A DNA stretch of 64,000 bases from Oceanobacter sp045430275 (GTDB taxonomy: Bacteria > Pseudomonadota > Gammaproteobacteria > Pseudomonadales > Oceanobacteraceae), in assembly GCA_045430275.1 (NCBI GenBank), contig JAILXU010000006.1, positions 1-64,000 of the forward strand. Reading direction: 5' to 3'. Positions 61,876-64,000 of the stretch are shown in pieces. Numbering within the stretch: the first letter of the stretch is position 1; every line of letters begins with the position of its first letter. The position numbers and the translations under genes were made by a program. Under the pieces are notes generated by a model. The model searched no databases and had not been told where the DNA came from. It saw only the letters and a list, made by a program, of their open reading frames with translations.

Positions 61876-64000
61876 ATGCCCAGTCTTCTTGCCCCCGAGC
61901 GCCCGGAACGGGCCGCTGAACGCCGATTCTGGGGAAACCTTCACGGCTCCAGCCAGGCATTGGCCATTGCCAATGCAGCCCAGCAACACAACGGGCTGAC
62001 TCTGATCATCACCACCTCTTCCGCCGCTGCCCTGCAATTGGAAGAGGACATCGGATTTTTTGCAGGAGAGCTGGAGACACTGCTCTTCCCCGACTGGGAA
62101 ACCCTGCCCTACGATGTCTTTTCGCCCCATCAGGACATCGTCTCCCAACGTATCGAGACCCTGAACCAGTTACAGCACCAGCCCGATGCCGCACTGATCA
62201 TCCCGGTATCCACATTATTGCAGCGCTTGCCACCTCACTGTTTTTTTGATGGTCAGACCTTTGTGCTGGATGCAGGTCAAGCCTTCAACACCACAACCAC
62301 CCGCAAGCAACTGGAAGCGGCTGGCTACCACTGCGTTGACACCGTTTATGAGCACGGTGAGTTCGCGGTTCGAGGCGCGATCATTGATATCTTTCCAATG
62401 GGCCAGGAACTGCCATTCCGTATTGACCTGTTCGATGATGAAATCGAGACCCTGCGTACCTTCGACCCGGACACCCAGCGCACCCTGAACAAGGTGGATC
62501 AAATCCGTATCCTGCCTGCACGGGAGTTTCCGCTCAGCACCGCCGCCATCCGCCTGTTCAAAACCCGCTGGTTCGACTTTTTTGACCAGAATCCAAATGA
62601 CTGCCCTCTCTATACAGATGTAACCCAGGGCATCGCACCACCGGGTGTGGAATATTTTTTGCCGTTGTTTTTTGATGAACCACTGCTGAGCCTGTTCGAC
62701 TACCTCCCCGACAACACCTTGATCATTCACGATGCCGGACTGGAAGACGCCACTCATCATTTTCAGAAAGACGTGGGTGAACGCTACGAAAGCCGTCGCT
62801 ACGACATCACTCGCCCTATCTTGCCACCGCAAGAACTGTTTCTGGCCACCGACCAACTGTTCACCCAACTGAATCAACACCCGCGCGCGCAGTGGCACTG
62901 CGTCGCCGATGCTCAACACCCATTGCCAGACCGGGCCGGAGCCGTCCGCTTCCAAACAGAATCATTGCCCGATATCAGCGTGGATTCTCGTCTGGAACAA
63001 CCACTGCAACGATTGCAGAACTGGCTGAATCAGCACGACCATTACCAGGTGCTTTTATGCGCCGAATCAACCGGCCGCCGCGAGGCTCTGCGTGAGTTGC
63101 TATCACGCATCGACATCGCCCCCGACGAAATTGAACATTGGCAGGACTTCGTCCGCCACCCGACACAAATAGCACTGACCATTGCACCGCTGTCCAGCGG
63201 CTGTCTGATTGCCAGCCAGGGAGATCACCCTGACATTGCTCTGTTGACAGAAAACGAGCTATTCGGTCAACGCATCCGGCAGACTCGCCGTCGTGCTCGT
63301 CAGAAAACGGATATTGACCTGGCCATCCGCGACTTGTCCGAACTCAAGCCCGGCGCGCCCGTCGTGCACCTGGATCATGGCATTGGCCGTTACCAGGGGC
63401 TGCAGGCACTCGATGCCGGTGGCCAGACCAACGAATTTCTGGTGCTGGAATACGCATCCGACTCCAAACTGTATGTGCCCGTTTCGGCCCTGCATTTGAT
63501 TTCACGCTACGGCGGCAACGAAGACGGCGCAGCTCCGATCAGCAAACTGGGCACAGATAAATGGGAACAGGCACGCCGCAAAGCCGCTGAAAAAATCCGT
63601 GACACCGCCGCCGAATTGCTCGACATCTACGCCCGCCGTGAAGCCAAAAAAGGCTTTGCATTTGATCAGCCGGATCAGGACTACGAACGTTTCTGCGCCG
63701 GTTTTCCTTATGAAGAAACCGCCGATCAGCAAGCCGCGATTGATGCGGTGATTCTGGATATGTGTTCAGCACGACCGATGGACCGGCTCGTGTGTGGTGA
63801 TGTGGGCTTCGGTAAAACCGAAGTCGCCATGCGCGCTGCCTTCATGGCTGTGCAAAGTGGCAAACAGGTTGCCGTGCTGGTGCCTACCACGCTGCTGGCA
63901 CAACAGCACTATCAGAACTTCTGCGACCGTTTTGCCGACTGGCCCGTCAAGGTCGATGTTTTGTCACGGTTCAAGTCGGCCAAAGACACCAACAAAGCAT
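61876..64000 (+). CDS. mfd: Transcription-repair coupling factor Mfd (5' part)
   Basis: The frame opens at ATG 61876 (MPSLLAPERPERAAERRFWG) and stays open for 708 codons to the window end; the full protein is usually about 1150 aa. Mfd frees RNA polymerase stalled at DNA damage and recruits UvrA. The UvrB-like N-terminal module is seen (FPDWETLPYDVFSPHQDIVSQR, GEFAVRGAIIDIFPMG). The RNA polymerase-interacting domain follows (VVHLDHGIGRYQGL, LEYASDSKLYVPVSAL). The helicase Walker A GDVGFGKTEVAMRAA is near residue 640. The rest lies outside the window. The start has no strong ribosome site. Confidence 0.96.
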   Translation, partial: MPSLLAPERPERAAERRFWGNLHGSSQALAIANAAQQHNGLTLIITTSSAAALQLEEDIGFFAGELETLLFPDWETLPYDVFSPHQDIVSQRIETLNQLQHQPDAALIIPVSTLLQRLPPHCFFDGQTFVLDAGQAFNTTTTRKQLEAAGYHCVDTVYEHGEFAVRGAIIDIFPMGQELPFRIDLFDDEIETLRTFDPDTQRTLNKVDQIRILPAREFPLSTAAIRLFKTRWFDFFDQNPNDCPLYTDVTQGIAPPGVEYFLPLFFDEPLLSLFDYLPDNTLIIHDAGLEDATHHFQKDVGERYESRRYDITRPILPPQELFLATDQLFTQLNQHPRAQWHCVADAQHPLPDRAGAVRFQTESLPDISVDSRLEQPLQRLQNWLNQHDHYQVLLCAESTGRREALRELLSRIDIAPDEIEHWQDFVRHPTQIALTIAPLSSGCLIASQGDHPDIALLTENELFGQRIRQTRRRARQKTDIDLAIRDLSELKPGAPVVHLDHGIGRYQGLQALDAGGQTNEFLVLEYASDSKLYVPVSALHLISRYGGNEDGAAPISKLGTDKWEQARRKAAEKIRDTAAELLDIYARREAKKGFAFDQPDQDYERFCAGFPYEETADQQAAIDAVILDMCSARPMDRLVCGDVGFGKTEVAMRAAFMAVQSGKQVAVLVPTTLLAQQHYQNFCDRFADWPVKVDVLSRFKSAKDTNKA

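Noticed and set aside
62215..62955. A 246-codon frame antisense to the start of mfd
   Set aside because: The plus-strand frame encodes clear Mfd domains; this one has no recognisable features.
1..64000. tRNA or rRNA genes, insertion sequences or prophage genes
   Set aside because: None was recognised in any part of the window; no transposase-like protein is encoded.

Overview
The window reads as chromosome of a moderate-GC gammaproteobacterium, most likely a marine Oceanospirillales-like lineage. The reasons are a complete Na+-NQR operon, a methylcitrate cycle of the AcnD/PrpF type, and gene order strongly like Pseudomonas (the rne/rluC/sppA/rpmF/plsX/fab/pabC/mltG/tmk/holB/pilZ block, and nqr next to gap and mfd). 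The genus cannot be named from the sequence alone.

Region 1 (1-9741) is a complete type I-F CRISPR-Cas locus. All cas genes are on the minus strand: cas1, the cas2-3 fusion, csy1 (cas8f), csy2 (cas5f), csy3 (cas7f) and csy4 (cas6f). Next come a 128-bp leader with a consensus IHF site and an array of 14 repeats. The most remarkable part is the 445-bp gap between cas2-3 and csy1. A plus-strand mini-CRISPR (two degenerate repeats that both keep the Csy4 stem-loop, around one 33-nt guide) lies there and ends in an intrinsic terminator. The first 16 nt of its guide match a site about 100 bp away. Mismatches fall only at guide positions 6 and 12, the site has a 5'-CC PAM, and it abuts the predicted csy promoter. 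This is the signature of a crRNA-like guide that directs the Csy complex to repress its own operon (CreR/CreA logic). The csy leader RNA also carries a 5' hairpin and a 10-codon ORF with a very strong Shine-Dalgarno and tandem AGA codons, similar to CreT-type toxin minigenes.

Region 2 (9802-25065, minus) holds a VanZ-like protein and an M16C metallopeptidase, then the housekeeping cluster pilZ, holB, tmk, mltG, pabC, fabF, acpP, fabG, fabD, plsX, rpmF, yceD, sppA, a HAD phosphatase and rluC (listed from low to high coordinate; transcription runs the other way). It covers fatty-acid synthesis, folate, peptidoglycan, DNA replication and rRNA modification.

Region 3 (25066-33941, plus) holds rne with a long leader and a low-complexity tail, then a translationally coupled HD-GYP response regulator and BvgS-like hybrid-sensing kinase.

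Region 4 (33942-41431, minus) is the propionate operon: a GntR/FCD regulator with palindromic operators, then prpB, prpC, acnD and prpF, ending in structured 3' sequence. Region 5 (41432-53802) is mixed: rraA, divergent ppsA and ppsR, an alpha/beta hydrolase, pabB, a large unrecognised secreted protein with internal duplications, an FKBP isomerase, a DUF599 membrane protein, arsH and arsR without an efflux pump, a small orphan and an SDR. Region 6 (53832-64000) is nqrA-F, the long-form gap, and the first 708 codons of mfd, which runs off the end.
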